From Candidatus Eubacterium faecigallinarum (GTDB lineage Bacteria; Bacillota; Clostridia; Oscillospirales; Acutalibacteraceae): a stretch of 64,000 nucleotides of DNA. The position numbers and the translations under genes were made by a program. The notes beneath the pieces were generated by a model. That model was not told where the DNA came from and ran no database searches. It worked only from the letters and a program-made list of their open reading frames with translations. Positions within the stretch are counted from its first letter, which is position 1. Every line of letters begins with the position of its first letter. Below are positions 45,354 to 54,953 of the stretch, one piece after another. The DNA lies in the NCBI GenBank assembly GCA_019115455.1, contig DXDN01000001.1, positions 1 to 64,000 on the forward strand, read 5' to 3'.

Positions 45354-45382
45354 GTGACATTAATTACCATTTGTGGTAGAAT
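45354..45382 (+). promoter_or_regulatory. secA promoter
   Basis: GTGACA (45354-45359) and TAGAAT (45377-45382) are 17 bases apart, with an extended TGG before the -10. Confidence 0.6.
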
Positions 45383-45415
45383 GTTAGTTGGTATTATTTT
45401 CCGAGGTGTAATTAT

Positions 45416-48157
45416 ATGGCAAATAAATTATTAACGGCTCTTTTCGGCGACTATTCAAAAAAAGAGGTCAAAAGAGTAAAAAAAATATCAAACAAAGTGC
45501 TTGCGCTTGAAGATAAATACCAGGCAATGAGCGACAGCGAGCTTACGGCGCAGACAGCCGCTCTTAAACAGAGGCTTGCTGACGGGGAAACTCTTGACGA
45601 TATTCTCCCCGACGCCTTTGCGGTATGCCGTGAGGCTGCGTGGCGTGTTCTCGGTATGAAGCACTTTGAGGTTCAGATAATCGGCGGCATCGTCCTCCAC
45701 CAGGGCAGAATCGCAGAGATGAAGACCGGTGAAGGCAAGACGCTGGTTGCGACCCTTCCTGCTTATCTTAACGCCCTTACAGGCGAGGGAGTTCACATAG
45801 TAACCGTTAACGATTACCTGGCAAAGCGCGACTCTGAATGGATGGGCAAGCTGTACCGTTTTCTCGGTCTTGACGTTGGTCTTATTATCCATGATAAAAA
45901 TAACAGCGAGCGCAGAGCTGCCTATAACGCCGACATAACCTACGGCACAAATAACGAAATGGGCTTTGATTACCTGCGTGACAATATGGTTCAGTACAAG
46001 GAACAAAAGGTTCAGAGAGGTCACAAATTCGCCATCGTGGACGAGGTTGACTCAATCCTTATTGATGAGGCACGTACGCCCCTTATCATAAGCGGTAAGG
46101 GCGAGCAGTCCACCGACCTTTACAGACAGGCAAACGCTTTTGCAAAAACGCTAAAAATGGTCAAGGTTGCCAAAATGGACGAAAAGCAGGATACCGAATC
46201 AACCTACGACGGCGATTACGTTGTTGACGAAAAGGCAAAGACGGCTACTCTTACACAGGACGGTGTAAAGAAAGCAGAGGCTTATTTCAACGTAGAGAAC
46301 CTGATGGAGATGGAAAACTCCACCCTGCTTCACCACATCAACCAGGCTATCAAGGCAAACGGTGTTATGAGGCGTGATATCGACTACGTTGTAACCGACG
46401 GTCAGGTTAAAATCGTTGATGAATTCACCGGACGTATTATGGAAGGCAGAAGATATAACGAAGGTCTGCACCAGGCAATTGAGGCTAAGGAAGGCGTTAA
46501 GGTTGAGCACGAGAGCAAGACTCTTGCAACAATCACTTTCCAGAATTACTTCAGACTCTACGGCAAGCTTTCCGGTATGACAGGTACTGCGTCCACCGAG
46601 GCTCCCGAATTCTCCGAAATCTATAAGCTTGACGTTGTGGAGATACCCACCAACAAGCCGCTTATCAGAATAGATCATCCGGACGTTATTTTCCAGACGG
46701 AAAGAGCAAAATTCAATCACGTAATCGAGCAGATTAAAATATGCCACGAAAAGGGACAGCCTGTGCTGGTAGGTACAATCAGCATCGAAAAGAGCGAACT
46801 GCTTTCCAAGATGCTCAAGAAAGCAAAAATTCCTCACAACGTGCTCAACGCAAAGAATCACGAGCGTGAGGCTGAAATAATCGCTCAGGCAGGTAAGCTC
46901 GGAGCCGTAACCATCGCCACCAACATGGCAGGACGTGGTACGGATATCATGCTGGGCGGTAACGCTGAGTATCTGGCAAAGTCAGAAATGAAGCGCATGC
47001 AGTATACCGACGAGCTGATTGCAGAAGCAACCGGCTTTGCCGAAACTGATAACGAGGAAATTCTGGAAGCGAGAAAGACTTTCCAGGAGCTCGAGGCAAA
47101 ATATAAGGACGAAATCAAGGAAGAGGCGGACAAGGTAAGAGAAGCAGGCGGACTGTTTATTCTCGGTACCGAACGCCACGATTCACGCCGAATTGATAAC
47201 CAGCTGCGCGGTCGTTCAGGCCGTCAGGGTGATCCCGGTGAAAGTCAGTTCTATCTTTCCTGCGAGGACGACCTTATGCGTCTGTTCGGCGGCGAAAGAA
47301 TGCAGCTTATGATGGGCAGACTTGCCGATGACGAGAATATGCCTATTGAATCCAAGATGATTTCAAAGACTGTTGAATCATCACAGAAAAAGGTAGAGGG
47401 CAAGAACTTCGGCATACGTAAAAACACGCTTCAGTACGACGACGTTATGAACCGTCAGAGACAGCTTATCTATAAGCAGAGAGACCAGGTTCTTGACGGA
47501 ATAGACCTTACTGATAAGATAGTTGCAATGCTCGACACCAACATTGAGGAAAATGTAAAGAACTATCTTGCAGGCGACCACAAGTCTGACTGGAATGTTG
47601 CCGGACTTAAAGAAAAATACAAGGGCTGGCTGACTACAGACGATGATTTTGAGGACGTTGACGCTCTTTCTATCGACGAAACAATCGAAACACTTCAGGA
47701 ACGCGGACACAAAATTCTCGATGAGAAACGCGAAATGCTCGGCGACGAGATGTTCCAGGATTTTGAAAGAATGGTTCTTCTCAGAAACGTTGATACGCTG
47801 TGGATGGATCATATCGACGCTATGGACGACCTGAAACAGGGTATCGGACTCAGAGCGTACGCACAGCAGGATCCGGTTGTTGCATTCCGTATGGAATCAT
47901 ATGATATGTTTGATGAAATGACCGCTACCATCCGTGAAAACACCGTGCGCATGATGCTCACCATTATGCCGAGAAGGCGTGAGGACGTTGAGCGCAAGGC
48001 AGTTGCAAAGGTAACCGCTACCTCTTCAGGCGGCGATGACACCGTCAAAAAAGAACCAGTGAGAAAAGGACAAAAAATAGGACCTAACGATCCGTGTCCC
48101 TGCGGCTCAGGCAAAAAATACAAGAAGTGCTGCGGAGCTCCCGGAAAAGAAAAATAA
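45416..48157 (+). CDS. secA: Protein translocase ATPase SecA
   Basis: A 913-residue SecA, the motor that pushes preproteins through SecYEG. The Walker [16 protein letters not shown], the [19 protein letters not shown] Walker B region, the preprotein cross-linking domain, [12 protein letters not shown], the second motor half with [15 protein letters not shown], and the C-terminal zinc motif [14 protein letters not shown] (SecB or ribosome binding in other species) are all present. The lipoprotein at 44729 ends 90 bases upstream. A strong bidirectional terminator follows. Confidence 0.98.
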   Translation: MANKLLTALFGDYSKKEVKRVKKISNKVLALEDKYQAMSDSELTAQTAALKQRLADGETLDDILPDAFAVCREAAWRVLGMKHFEVQIIGGIVLHQGRIAEMKTGEGKTLVATLPAYLNALTGEGVHIVTVNDYLAKRDSEWMGKLYRFLGLDVGLIIHDKNNSERRAAYNADITYGTNNEMGFDYLRDNMVQYKEQKVQRGHKFAIVDEVDSILIDEARTPLIISGKGEQSTDLYRQANAFAKTLKMVKVAKMDEKQDTESTYDGDYVVDEKAKTATLTQDGVKKAEAYFNVENLMEMENSTLLHHINQAIKANGVMRRDIDYVVTDGQVKIVDEFTGRIMEGRRYNEGLHQAIEAKEGVKVEHESKTLATITFQNYFRLYGKLSGMTGTASTEAPEFSEIYKLDVVEIPTNKPLIRIDHPDVIFQTERAKFNHVIEQIKICHEKGQPVLVGTISIEKSELLSKMLKKAKIPHNVLNAKNHEREAEIIAQAGKLGAVTIATNMAGRGTDIMLGGNAEYLAKSEMKRMQYTDELIAEATGFAETDNEEILEARKTFQELEAKYKDEIKEEADKVREAGGLFILGTERHDSRRIDNQLRGRSGRQGDPGESQFYLSCEDDLMRLFGGERMQLMMGRLADDENMPIESKMISKTVESSQKKVEGKNFGIRKNTLQYDDVMNRQRQLIYKQRDQVLDGIDLTDKIVAMLDTNIEENVKNYLAGDHKSDWNVAGLKEKYKGWLTTDDDFEDVDALSIDETIETLQERGHKILDEKREMLGDEMFQDFERMVLLRNVDTLWMDHIDAMDDLKQGIGLRAYAQQDPVVAFRMESYDMFDEMTATIRENTVRMMLTIMPRRREDVERKAVAKVTATSSGGDDTVKKEPVRKGQKIGPNDPCPCGSGKKYKKCCGAPGKEK

Positions 48158-48178
48158 ATGATATCTTAATGATATGAA

Positions 48179-48212
48179 AAAAGCCGCTGCGGTTATCCGC
48201 AGCGGCTTTTAT
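48179..48212. terminator. Bidirectional terminator between secA and the GDPD gene
   Basis: GCCGCTGCGG (48183-48192) pairs with CCGCAGCGGC (48197-48206), with A- and T-runs on both sides. Confidence 0.9.
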
Positions 48213-48227
48213 TATGTTTACTTATTT

Positions 48228-49094
48228 TTATTTTGTGATACTATCAGTAGTAATAAGGGTTACACCGCTTGCCACAAGTTTATCCAGAAGCTCGGTGTCA
48301 TTTATCGTCCAAGCGCCCACATCAAGCCCGCTGTCGATACATTTTTCTATCATACCGTTTTCAAAATTTTCTTCCTTTTCGCCGTTAAAATCAATACCGC
48401 AATTTTCCAGCGTTTTGGCAAACTCGATATCCTCATCCTCAATCTCCTGAACAAGATAGTAAACCGGAGCGTCGGTAAGCTCACGAATCTTTTCAAGATT
48501 TTCAAAATGGAAAGAGATATAAACAGCGTCCACGCCGTACTTTTCCACAAGGTCTGTAACGTCACTGTAATATTCCGTATTATTCTTGCCCTTAAGCTCA
48601 ATAACAGCGGTCATACCGTACTCTTTGCAAATCTGCAAATATTCTTCAAGAGTACAGATTTTGAGATCAGGATAATTTTCAATATTTGAGCCGTTGTCAA
48701 CGGTTTCCTCCATCAGCTCATCATAGGTCTTTTTCTCAACCCATGACATTTTATCCATCATACGGTAAGTATTAACGTCGTGAGTTACCACCCATACGCC
48801 GTCCTTCGTTCTGTAAATATCACACTCTGCGCCCCAGAAACCTGCCTTGCCCGCCTCTTCAAAAGCGGCGGACGTATTCTCCGGCGCTACCGCACGGTAT
48901 CCCCTGTGAGCCACAAGAGTAACCTGCTGCTGAGTTTTAGCAAGCTCAAAGTCAGGCGTTTTGCAGTACCAGTTTAAAACGCACACACCGGCAATGACCA
49001 CAAGGATAATCAGCGCCAGCAATACTGACAGAACTATTACCGCAATTTTTTTCTTTTTGGACCATTTTTTCTTTACCTTAACAGCCTCACTCAT
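48228..49094 (-). CDS. Membrane-anchored glycerophosphodiester phosphodiesterase
   Basis: A 288-residue protein with a basic N terminus and one membrane helix (IAVIVLSVLLALIILVVIAGV), then a GDPD TIM barrel outside the membrane. The active-site motifs are VAHRGYRAVAPENTSAAF (His-Arg-Gly, Glu-Asn), WGAECDIYRTKDGVWVVTHD (metal Glu/Asp and His), and ELKGKN. It cleaves glycerophosphodiesters to glycerol 3-phosphate and an alcohol. ATG 49094 sits nine bases after GGAG and overlaps the nitroreductase stop; another ATG at 49100 is too close to that site. Confidence 0.9.
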   Translation of the reverse strand: MSEAVKVKKKWSKKKKIAVIVLSVLLALIILVVIAGVCVLNWYCKTPDFELAKTQQQVTLVAHRGYRAVAPENTSAAFEEAGKAGFWGAECDIYRTKDGVWVVTHDVNTYRMMDKMSWVEKKTYDELMEETVDNGSNIENYPDLKICTLEEYLQICKEYGMTAVIELKGKNNTEYYSDVTDLVEKYGVDAVYISFHFENLEKIRELTDAPVYYLVQEIEDEDIEFAKTLENCGIDFNGEKEENFENGMIEKCIDSGLDVGAWTINDTELLDKLVASGVTLITTDSITK

Positions 49095-49863
49095 TTTCAT
49101 TCTCTCCTTTATTTTCAGGGAATTTGATAAGCTTTGCATCCTCGGTGCAGAACCTGCCGGTAAAATCCCATTCGCCCTTAACGCCCTTTGCCGCCGCTCC
49201 GAGGCAAAAATGCAGCTGAGCTATTCCGAACTCCATACTCTTGTCTGAATACGGCTCGTCAACATAGGCGGAAATCACCTTGTTCTCATATTTGAAATGA
49301 ACAGGTCTGCTGTTGGTGCTTGACGGCGCTTTTTCCACCAGTTTCATTGCGTACTCATAGTACGGCGGCAGCTTTTCGTCGCACACAACAAACATTTTCT
49401 GATAAGGCTTATTGTTCTTGTGCATCACATTATGCATCATTTTTTCCTTATAGCTCAGTTTTTCCTTAACATTACCGATAACTATAAGACCGTAAAGTCT
49501 GGTAAACTTCGGAAGATGGAGCAAAGCAAGGATTTTGTTTTCATCATAGGTTCCCGTAACCCAGCAGGTGCCAAGCCCGTGGTAAACGCACTGAAGAACG
49601 ATAGTCTCGCCGTAATATCCGGATTTTATTCTGGTCTTTTCAGAGTCGTCGCCGCAAATTGCAATAGCGGAAAATTTGCCAGAAAACAGCTTGAATGCCG
49701 AGGTGGCGTCCTCGATAAATCTGAAATCGACTCCCTCTTTTTCATTTACGATATCCACCATCTCACGAATTACCTGCATCGTGTCGCTGTCAAGGGGATA
49801 TGAACTGTAGCTGCGCCTTGAACGGCGCTTATTTATTGCGCTGATATATTGCTCGTTTGTCAT
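49087..49863 (-). CDS. Nitroreductase-family flavoprotein
   Basis: A 258-residue protein of the putative TM1586-type nitroreductase group. The start INKRRSRRSYSSYPLDSDTM is the FMN phosphate-binding motif. A tandem-like arrangement has a second half with KLVEKAPSSTNSRPVHF and GIAQLHFCLGAAAKGV, the classical nitroreductase helix. It probably reduces quinones or nitro compounds with NAD(P)H; the real substrate is unknown. It overlaps the GDPD gene by eight bases. Confidence 0.85.
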   Translation of the reverse strand: MTNEQYISAINKRRSRRSYSSYPLDSDTMQVIREMVDIVNEKEGVDFRFIEDATSAFKLFSGKFSAIAICGDDSEKTRIKSGYYGETIVLQCVYHGLGTCWVTGTYDENKILALLHLPKFTRLYGLIVIGNVKEKLSYKEKMMHNVMHKNNKPYQKMFVVCDEKLPPYYEYAMKLVEKAPSSTNSRPVHFKYENKVISAYVDEPYSDKSMEFGIAQLHFCLGAAAKGVKGEWDFTGRFCTEDAKLIKFPENKGENENE

Positions 49864-49918
49864 ACTAAACTTCCTGACGTATAAATTTAACTGAAATTAC
49901 ACTAAGAGTATAACATAA

Positions 49919-51742
49919 TCAAAGCTCAAACTCAACATTGTAATTTTTTATCCACACATAAATCTGATAAATATAAGCCAGTACCTGTGGCACCTGCATA
50001 AGCTGACCGTACCACGGCTCGGTCATCGAGTCGGGATTGTTCATCAGTTTTCTGACAGCGCCGACATCAATCATCTCGCTGAGGGGGCAGGATTTATCAT
50101 CCAGAGCACGCTGCGCAAGATTGCACACGCATTTGAAATACACGGGATTATGTGTTTTCGGATACGGACTTTTCTTGCGCCATGCGATTTCATAGGGCAG
50201 ATCGTTTTCAAAAGCTTTTCTGAGGATTCCCTTTTCTCTGCCGTCCAGCGCCTTAATATGCCACGGCATATTGTACGCATATTCAACCAGCCTCCAGTCG
50301 CAAAACGGAACTCTTACCTCCAGCGATGACTCCATACTCATTACATCCTTGCGTGCCAACAGAGTCTGCATAAACCAGTTGAGATTGAGCACAAACATTT
50401 CTCGCATGCGCTTTTCGAGCTTGCTGTCGCTGTCTAAGCAGGACACATTAGCAAGAGTGCTCTCATAAGCGTTTTGAAGATAATCCTCGCCGTTTTTAAG
50501 AAAGCCTTTTCTGAGGATATTTCTTCTTGCGGCGGTGGACCTTGACCAGGGGAAACACTCTTCAAAAAGTATCTCCTTTCTGTGATACCATGGATAACCG
50601 CCGAAAATTTCATCAGCACATTCTCCGGAAAGACAGACCGTAAAGTCCTTTTTAACCTCACGGCAAAACAGCAGCAAGGAGGAATCCACGTCTGCAAATC
50701 CCGGAACGCATCTGGCAATTGCGGCAGGGGCAAGGGCATCCGCCACAGCGGCATTATCAAGCACCACATTGTGATGGCGCGAGCCTATAGCATCGGACAT
50801 CATGCCGATAAAATCCGAGTCCTTGTTAGGCTGGAAAAGGCTCTTTTTAAAATACTTGTCATTGTCGGTGTAATCAACGGAATAAGTATCAAGCACCATT
50901 CCGTTCTCCTTATATTTATCAGAAGCCACCTTGGAAATAATGGAAGAGTCAAGTCCTCCGCTCAAAAAAGTTGTCAGCGGAACGTCGGAAATAAGCTGCC
51001 TTTCGATAGAATCCTTAACCAGCGCATAAGTATGCTCAACTGCCTGGAGTTCTGTCTCGGTATTTTCCACAGCCGTAAGTTTCCAGTAAGGCTTAATCAC
51101 AATTCTGCCGTCCTTATAGCTCAGATAATGAGCCGGGGGCAGTTCGCTTATATCTCTGAAAATCGCCTTGCCTATGGTTTTTGCCGGTCCCAGCATAAAT
51201 AATTCGTTGAGCCCCTCCTCATTAACAACAGGCTTTATCTGCGGTATACACAAAAGGCTGCTTATTCTGCTGGCAAAAGCGAACAGATCCCCCACCTTTG
51301 AGTAAAAACAGGGCTTTACGCCTATTCTGTCACGGGCAAGGAAAAGGCTTTTTTCCTTTTCGTCATAAACAGCGTAAGCAAAAATCCCGTTTAGTTTTGA
51401 CACGCTTTGCTCTTTCCATTTGTCATACGCTTTAAGCACAACTTCCGTGTCGCTGTGGCTGTCAAATTTATATCCGCAGGACAAAAGCTCGTCACGCACC
51501 TCAGCGGTGTTATAAATTTCGCCGTTATACACGATAATATATTTTCCAAAGCGCATGGGCTGACCGCCTCTCTCAGGGTCGATAACGCAAAGCCTGCGGT
51601 GTATCAGTGCCGCAGACGGCGTTATATACTCGCCTCTGGCGTCGGGGCCTCTCATTTTCAGCGTCTGACTGATTTTTTCTATCAGGCTTTTTTCGCCTCT
51701 TAAATCTATGGACTCAGTTAATATTCCTGCAATTCCACACAT
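49919..51742 (-). CDS. asnB: Asparagine synthase (glutamine-hydrolysing)
   Basis: A 607-residue AsnB. The N-terminal glutaminase has catalytic Cys2 (MCGIAGIL) and MRGPDARG and YNGEIYN. The C-terminal synthase has the pyrophosphate loop FLSGGLDSSII and SGECADEIFGGYPW. The typical product is asparagine from aspartate, glutamine and ATP. The start has a GAGGTG ribosome binding site. It stands alone between the nitroreductase gene (same strand, 56 bases away) and the small amidohydrolase-like gene. Confidence 0.95.
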   Translation of the reverse strand: MCGIAGILTESIDLRGEKSLIEKISQTLKMRGPDARGEYITPSAALIHRRLCVIDPERGGQPMRFGKYIIVYNGEIYNTAEVRDELLSCGYKFDSHSDTEVVLKAYDKWKEQSVSKLNGIFAYAVYDEKEKSLFLARDRIGVKPCFYSKVGDLFAFASRISSLLCIPQIKPVVNEEGLNELFMLGPAKTIGKAIFRDISELPPAHYLSYKDGRIVIKPYWKLTAVENTETELQAVEHTYALVKDSIERQLISDVPLTTFLSGGLDSSIISKVASDKYKENGMVLDTYSVDYTDNDKYFKKSLFQPNKDSDFIGMMSDAIGSRHHNVVLDNAAVADALAPAAIARCVPGFADVDSSLLLFCREVKKDFTVCLSGECADEIFGGYPWYHRKEILFEECFPWSRSTAARRNILRKGFLKNGEDYLQNAYESTLANVSCLDSDSKLEKRMREMFVLNLNWFMQTLLARKDVMSMESSLEVRVPFCDWRLVEYAYNMPWHIKALDGREKGILRKAFENDLPYEIAWRKKSPYPKTHNPVYFKCVCNLAQRALDDKSCPLSEMIDVGAVRKLMNNPDSMTEPWYGQLMQVPQVLAYIYQIYVWIKNYNVEFEL

Positions 51743-51795
51743 AAAATCACCTCTTTTTAATATATGCCCATAAGGTGATTATTGCCAAAGCACAA

Positions 51796-51821
51796 CAAAA
51801 AAAGCCGCGTTAAAACGCAGC
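51796..51821 (-). terminator. Terminator after the small amidohydrolase-like gene
   Basis: On the minus strand GCTGCGTT (51821-51814) pairs with AACGCGGC (51811-51804, one G-U), followed by a long T-run. Confidence 0.75.
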
Positions 51822-51846
51822 TTACTCATAAATCATATGTAATTTG

Positions 51847-52173
51847 CTATACTTTTCTTCTTCCTTTTTTGTACACCTCAAGTATTTTGGCGTCGCTGTC
51901 AGTGAGGACGTTCCTGTCCAGAACAATAAAGTCCGCCCGCTCGCCCTCCTTGAGCTCACGGCATTTAGCATGAGTAATATCGTAATACACCATATCGTTA
52001 ATTAGCGGTATAACATACCCTCCGTTGAGGTCCACCACCCTGTTACTGTCATAGCACAAAGGGGTATTGTAGCCGAGATAAACAATATCCCTGCCGTTTA
52101 CAACCATAACGGAATATATATCATTTTCTTTATTCATTGTTATAAAATTAGCGTTAGTAAAAACAGTTACCAA
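51847..52173 (-). CDS. Small amidohydrolase-like protein with the composite domain but no TIM barrel
   Basis: A 108-residue protein. Its first half (VFTNANFITMNKEN, VMVVNGRDIVYLGY, VVDLNGGYVIPLIND) follows the N-terminal beta segment of amidohydrolases such as YtcJ ('ADlV..n..I.t.d......AvaV.dGrI...G.....D..G..v.PGfiD'). Its second half (RELKEGERADFIVLDRNVLTDSD, ILEVYKKGRRKV) follows the C-terminal 'G.i..Gk.ADfvvLD.d.l......I....V..t...G..V'. The 350 or more residues of the catalytic barrel, with all metal ligands, are absent, and the two halves are joined in frame. The start is TTG 52173, preceded by GGAG. It is intact with a terminator, so it may be expressed. Confidence 0.65.
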   Translation of the reverse strand: MVTVFTNANFITMNKENDIYSVMVVNGRDIVYLGYNTPLCYDSNRVVDLNGGYVIPLINDMVYYDITHAKCRELKEGERADFIVLDRNVLTDSDAKILEVYKKGRRKV

Positions 52174-52240
52174 ATTGATCACTCCGCGCAAGATTATAAA
52201 GAAATAATAATACAAACGGAGTAATTTGTCAAATCAGGCA

Positions 52241-52269
52241 AAAAATCCCCCTAAAAAGGAGGATTTTTT
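52241..52269. terminator. Hairpin terminator downstream of the flavoprotein gene
   Basis: AAAAATCC.CCT and AGG.GGATTTTT pair around a short A-rich loop, with T-runs on both strands. It ends the minus-strand flavoprotein transcript. Confidence 0.75.
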
Positions 52270-52297
52270 AAATAATATGTATAATATCAATCGTTTC

Positions 52298-53458
52298 TCA
52301 GCTGTTTACAATTTCACCGGCAAGCTTCTCCAGCTGCTCGATATCCGTGCCCTTAACAGTTGTCTTAATGGTAACGGTATCGCCCACAAAAGTGATATTC
52401 TTCATCTGCTCGAATTCAGCTTTCATGGTTCTTGCGGCGCTGGGAGCCCAGGACGCATTTTCCACCAGAGAGATCTTTCTGTTCTGAAAAGCCTTGCTCT
52501 TAAGGTGATGAATAAAATCAGCCATGGGAGCAAAAACTCCGCCGTCGTAGCTGGGAGCCATACACAGCAGATTGCTGTAGCGGAAGGCGTCTTCCACACA
52601 CTCGGCGATATCGTCCCTGGAAAGGTCCGCCATTGCCACTTTCGGGCAGCCCTTAGCCTCGAGTATCTCTTTCATCTTATGAGCTGCCTGAGCAGTGTTT
52701 CCGTGCATGGACGCATAGGCGATGAATACTCCATCGTTCTCAGGCTCATATGATGACCAGATGTTATAAAGTCTAAGAACCTCGGGAATTGTATCTGTAA
52801 GTATAGGACCGTGAAGCGGACAGATTGTCTTTATCTCAAGTCCGGCGGCTTTCTTGAGCAGAGCCTGTACCTGAGCGCCGTATTTTCCTACTATATTGAA
52901 ATAGTAGCGTCTTGCCTCGCAGGACCAGCCTTCATCAGCGTCCAGCGCTCCGAATTTACCGAAAGCGTCTGCGGAAAAAAGTATATTCTCGCTGGTTTCG
53001 TAAGAAAGCATTACCTCAGGCCAGTGAACCATCGGCGCCATAACAAAAGTAAGAGTATGGGAGCCGAGCTCAAGAGTCTCGCCCTCTTTTTTAGGGATTA
53101 TTTTATCCTCGTCAACATTGCAAAACTGAGGCATCATTGCCTTCGCCTTGGCGGAGCACACAATCTTCATGTCAGGATAAAGCTCAGTAAGCGCGCCGAT
53201 ATTTGCGGAATGATCGGGCTCAAGGTGCTGAACCACAAGATAATCAGGCTGTCTGCCGTCAAGACATTCCTTAAGATTTTCAAGCCATGCGTCGCTTACG
53301 ATTTTATCTGCGGTGTCCATTACGGCGATTTTTTCATCAAGAATAACATATGAATTGTACGCCATTCCGTTGGGCACAACATACTGACCCTCAAAAAGGT
53401 CCAAGTCATACGCATTTGCGCCTATATATTTAACTGCATCTGAAATTTCAACTTTCAT
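52298..53458 (-). CDS. A-type flavoprotein (flavo-diiron oxygen/NO reductase)
   Basis: A 386-residue FprA/ROO-type enzyme that reduces oxygen to water or nitric oxide to nitrous oxide. The metallo-beta-lactamase diiron site is HLEPDHSAN (His78, Glu80, Asp82, His83). Later ligands are in MVHWPEVMLSY (His), FSADAFG (Asp) and CPLHGPIL (His). The flavodoxin domain (about 240-386) opens with VFIAYASMHGNTAQAA, the FMN loop. ATG 53458 has GAAGGAGG upstream. It is followed upstream on the same strand by reverse rubrerythrin and PerR, giving an oxygen-defence group. Confidence 0.94.
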   Translation of the reverse strand: MKVEISDAVKYIGANAYDLDLFEGQYVVPNGMAYNSYVILDEKIAVMDTADKIVSDAWLENLKECLDGRQPDYLVVQHLEPDHSANIGALTELYPDMKIVCSAKAKAMMPQFCNVDEDKIIPKKEGETLELGSHTLTFVMAPMVHWPEVMLSYETSENILFSADAFGKFGALDADEGWSCEARRYYFNIVGKYGAQVQALLKKAAGLEIKTICPLHGPILTDTIPEVLRLYNIWSSYEPENDGVFIAYASMHGNTAQAAHKMKEILEAKGCPKVAMADLSRDDIAECVEDAFRYSNLLCMAPSYDGGVFAPMADFIHHLKSKAFQNRKISLVENASWAPSAARTMKAEFEQMKNITFVGDTVTIKTTVKGTDIEQLEKLAGEIVNS

Positions 53459-53550
53459 AATAGCAAGTCCTCCTTCATTTCTCACAACATATTAACACAT
53501 ATCAAATTAATATGCAATAAGAAACTACACGTATTTTAAGCAAAAAAAGA

Positions 53551-53580
53551 AAAAGAGCTGTTTCAAAAACAGCTCTTTTA
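53551..53580. terminator. Terminator between rubrerythrin and flavoprotein genes
   Basis: AAAGAGCTGTTT and AACAGCTCTTTT form an 11- to 12-base-pair stem with flanking A- and T-runs, just after the rubrerythrin stop at 53592. The flavoprotein gene downstream therefore probably has a separate promoter. Confidence 0.85.
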
Positions 53581-53591
53581 TTAGCCGGTTA

Positions 53592-54125
53592 TTAGCCGAA
53601 ATATCTCTTAAGAAGTCCTTCAAAAGCTTTGCCGTGACGAGCCTCGTCCCTTGCCATCTCATGAACTGCGTCGTGGATTGCGTCAAGGTTCTGCTCCTTT
53701 GCAAGCTTAGCAAGCTGAGTCTTGCCGAGTGTTGCGCCGTTCTCTGCAGCGGCTCTCATTTCGAGATTCTTCTTTGTGGAATCTGTTACTACCTCGCCGA
53801 GCATCTCAGCAAATCTTGCAGCGTGGTCAGCCTCTTCATAAGCTGCCTTCTCCCAGTAAAGACCGATTTCAGGATAGCCCTCTCTGTGAGCAACTCTTGC
53901 CATAGCAAGATACATACCAACTTCTGTGCACTCGCCGTTGAAGTTGTCACGAAGACCCTGTACGATCTCTTCGCTTACGCCGTCGATAATACCTACTTTA
54001 TGCTCTGCTGCCCAAGAAACAGCGCCTTCTTTTCTCTCTTCCATTTTTGCGCCGCAAACAGGGCAAACTTCGATTGGTTCGTCACTTTCGTATCCGCATA
54101 CCGGACAAAAATACTTTTTAGCCAT
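53592..54125 (-). CDS. Reverse rubrerythrin
   Basis: A 177-residue rubrerythrin with inverted domain order. The rubredoxin-like iron site is at the N terminus (Cys7, Cys10, Cys21, Cys24 in [21 protein letters not shown]-type spacing), and the ferritin-like diiron domain follows. Its metal Glu/His are in [41 protein letters not shown] and [16 protein letters not shown]. This order defines the reverse rubrerythrins of Clostridia, which reduce peroxide and oxygen. It lies just downstream of the PerR gene (26 bases), and a PerR-type box precedes that gene. Confidence 0.94.
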   Translation of the reverse strand: MAKKYFCPVCGYESDEPIEVCPVCGAKMEERKEGAVSWAAEHKVGIIDGVSEEIVQGLRDNFNGECTEVGMYLAMARVAHREGYPEIGLYWEKAAYEEADHAARFAEMLGEVVTDSTKKNLEMRAAAENGATLGKTQLAKLAKEQNLDAIHDAVHEMARDEARHGKAFEGLLKRYFG

Positions 54126-54151
54126 TTTAATTACTCCTTTAATATTAATTA

Positions 54152-54550
54152 TTATTTACAACAGCTGCATATTCCGCTGTAATAAACGTCTTTTTGTCTG
54201 ACTTCAAATCCGTCAATCCCGGAGGTTTTCTCGCCCGAGCATTTGAAATCATATATCCTGCCGCACTTTTCACAGATAAAGTGACCGTGAAATCCCGTGT
54301 CGGCGTCATACCTGATCTTTTCGCTGTCGATTTTTACCGGTATCAGCAGACCGCAGGCGGACAGCGCTTCAAGGCAATTATAGACCGTCGTTTTTGAAAA
54401 GGACGGGTTTTCCTTCTTAACATTTTTATACACGGTGTCAACATCCGGGTGAATAGGATTTTGAGCAAGGAAATTATATACCGCAATCCTCTGCGGCGTC
54501 GCTTTCAGACCCTTTTGTCTGAAAAGTTCAGTTATTTCTCTCGTGTCCAA
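54152..54550 (-). CDS. perR: PerR-type peroxide-sensing repressor (Fur family)
   Basis: A 132-residue Fur-family regulator. The winged helix is at 1-78 ([27 protein letters not shown]). Structural zinc cysteines are Cys93/Cys96 and Cys128/Cys131. The regulatory metal site has His34, Asp82 or Asp84, His88, His90 and Asp101. Asp101, five residues after Cys96, is the aspartate typical of PerR, where Fur has glutamate. The start is TTG at 54550, with GGTG upstream and no ATG in frame. A perfect PerR-like palindrome at 54580-54594 suggests self-control and control of the downstream rubrerythrin. Confidence 0.88.
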   Translation of the reverse strand: MDTREITELFRQKGLKATPQRIAVYNFLAQNPIHPDVDTVYKNVKKENPSFSKTTVYNCLEALSACGLLIPVKIDSEKIRYDADTGFHGHFICEKCGRIYDFKCSGEKTSGIDGFEVRQKDVYYSGICSCCK

Positions 54551-54579
54551 ATCATCACCACTTTGTAATCATTTGTATT

Positions 54580-54594
54580 TTGTAATGATTACAA
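54580..54594. promoter_or_regulatory. PerR-type operator
   Basis: TTGTAATGATTACAA is a perfect 7-1-7 palindrome close to the PerR box TTATAATNATTATAA. A partial second copy (TTTGTAATCATTTG) is at 54562-54575. It lies 30 bases upstream of the perR start. Confidence 0.8.
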
Positions 54595-54634
54595 TTTGAA
54601 TTATATCACAAAAAAATGATTTGTCAACAGTAAA

Positions 54635-54811
54635 TTAAAAAAATTTATTATTTTCCTTGCTGTACTCAAACCCCGCCGCCTTAAGCTTGCTGCAAAGCTC
54701 TTCCTTATCGACATTCATGTCCTCGCAAAGCGCGTCTAAATCAGGGTAAAAATCCCTCAGTTTCATATTTATCATGCTCAAAAGCATATACGGATCATTT
54801 GGCAGTTGCAT
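54635..54811 (-). CDS. DUF4250 domain protein
   Basis: A 58-residue protein in the stretch between perR and gltX. It starts MQLPNDPYMLLSMINMKLRD and contains LDALCEDMNVDKEELCSKL and GFEYSKENNKF, the pattern of the DUF4250 family (a short helical protein of Firmicutes, function unknown). The ATG at 54811 has AAAGGGG upstream. It is divergent from gltX and the coding signal is clear because both ends match the family. Confidence 0.88.
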   Translation of the reverse strand: MQLPNDPYMLLSMINMKLRDFYPDLDALCEDMNVDKEELCSKLKAAGFEYSKENNKFF

Positions 54812-54893
54812 AAAAATCCCCTTTCAACTAATCGGTATTTGAAAATAATTTATCACAGTAAAAGATTATTTTCAACAAAATATAATTATAATA

Positions 54894-54922
54894 TTGATTA
54901 ATTACATAATATGTGAGATAAT
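54894..54922 (+). promoter_or_regulatory. Promoter of the gltX-glnS transcript
   Basis: TTGATT (54894-54899) and GATAAT (54917-54922) are 17 bases apart, about 30 bases before the gltX ATG. Confidence 0.55.
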
Positions 54923-54953
54923 ATTAAATAATTTTTAAGACTCAGGAGAAAAT

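Noticed and set aside
46199-46861. A 220-codon minus-strand frame
   Set aside because: Antisense shadow of secA.
50582-51202. A 206-codon plus-strand frame
   Set aside because: Antisense shadow of asnB, without motif or ribosome binding site.
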